From positions 744,001 through 808,000 of the forward strand of contig NZ_CP038436.1 in assembly GCF_004683965.1 (NCBI RefSeq): DNA of 64,000 nucleotides. The letters run 5' to 3'. Below the pieces are notes generated by a model that was given only the letters and a program-made list of their open reading frames with translations, had not been told where the DNA came from and ran no database searches. This document shows positions 63,940-64,000 of this stretch, in pieces. Every line of letters starts with the position of its first letter. Within the stretch, counting starts at the first letter, position 1. The DNA is from Nocardioides seonyuensis (GTDB lineage: Bacteria > Actinomycetota > Actinomycetes > Propionibacteriales > Nocardioidaceae). Position numbers and translations under genes: made by a program.

Positions 63940-64000
63940 GCGAGCTCGATCCCCGCCTCGACCCCCAGCTGGCAGGGCTCCTCGCCCTGGTCCAGGGCAG
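63936..64000 (+). CDS. Start of next gene (cut by right edge)
   Basis: ATGA overlap with acyl-CoA dehydrogenase 2. The first 21 residues (MSELDPRLDPQLAGLLALVQ) are visible and do not identify a family. It is likely part of the acyl-CoA catabolic operon. Confidence 0.6.
   Translation, partial: MSELDPRLDPQLAGLLALVQG

Overview
The window is 64 kb of high-GC actinobacterial chromosome. Its gene content fits the Nocardioidaceae (Nocardioides-like): a mycothiol-dependent formaldehyde dehydrogenase, DUF222/13E12-type HNH genes, a Stealth-family protein, WXG100-like proteins, a LigC-type ligase, and many genes with a -10 box 6-8 nt before the start codon (leaderless transcripts). The genus is my inference from gene content; there is no rRNA in the window. 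One tRNA is present. I saw no CRISPR array, prophage or classical insertion sequence.

Layout. 1-4.2 kb: a large secreted IPT/TIG-repeat protein running off the left edge into a virginiamycin B lyase-like propeller. 4.3-11 kb: a beta-CASP hydrolase, a TreT-like glycosyltransferase, a SulP permease behind a structured leader, and a secreted RCC1-repeat protein. 11.1-16.5 kb: a tRNA-Gln, a four-gene ABC transporter operon, ligC and a USP-like gene. 16.5-21.9 kb: a sulfotransferase, a GT4-Stealth fusion and an HATPase-PAS protein. 21.85-23.45 kb: a frameshifted DUF222/HNH gene enclosed by 33-bp inverted repeats that match at 32 positions. 23.7-31.6 kb: DinB-like protein, methyltransferase, the lipoprotein-mscR-MBL-GH3 operon and an orphan pair of WXG100-like secretion substrates.

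31.6-40.5 kb holds the conserved cell-wall and tRNA-modification cluster on the minus strand: glmS, acpS, nnr, alr, an alpha/beta hydrolase, tsaE (fused to a GNAT domain), tsaB, rimI, tsaD. Its usual partners rplM-rpsI-glmM lie at 46.8-49.6 kb. The 6 kb between glmS and glmM holds coaA, a broken tocopherol-cyclase-like gene, two-domain GNAT, small membrane proteins, an intact DUF222/HNH gene and a pair of tiny overlapping ORFs. 49.8-55.2 kb: a MASE1-PAS-GGDEF-EAL protein, citrate synthase (frameshifted as given) and an HtrA-type protease. 55.2-59.9 kb: a divergent glycerolipid locus (AGPS-like flavoprotein and diacylglycerol kinase against TetR and GlpD) with overlapping promoters and an operator-like palindrome; the order resembles M. 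tuberculosis Rv2249c-Rv2252. 59.8-64 kb: an ABC-F ATPase and a pair of acyl-CoA dehydrogenases, the next gene being cut by the right edge.

The most interesting signals are the inverted-repeat-bounded DUF222/HNH unit with repeat copies read in frame inside the gene, the 30-bp leader shared by both DUF222 genes, the IPT/TIG-propeller secreted protein, the sulP leader, and the operator in the glycerolipid locus. Three genes carry single-site frameshifts; the one in gltA, a core enzyme, makes base-calling error a real possibility for all three.
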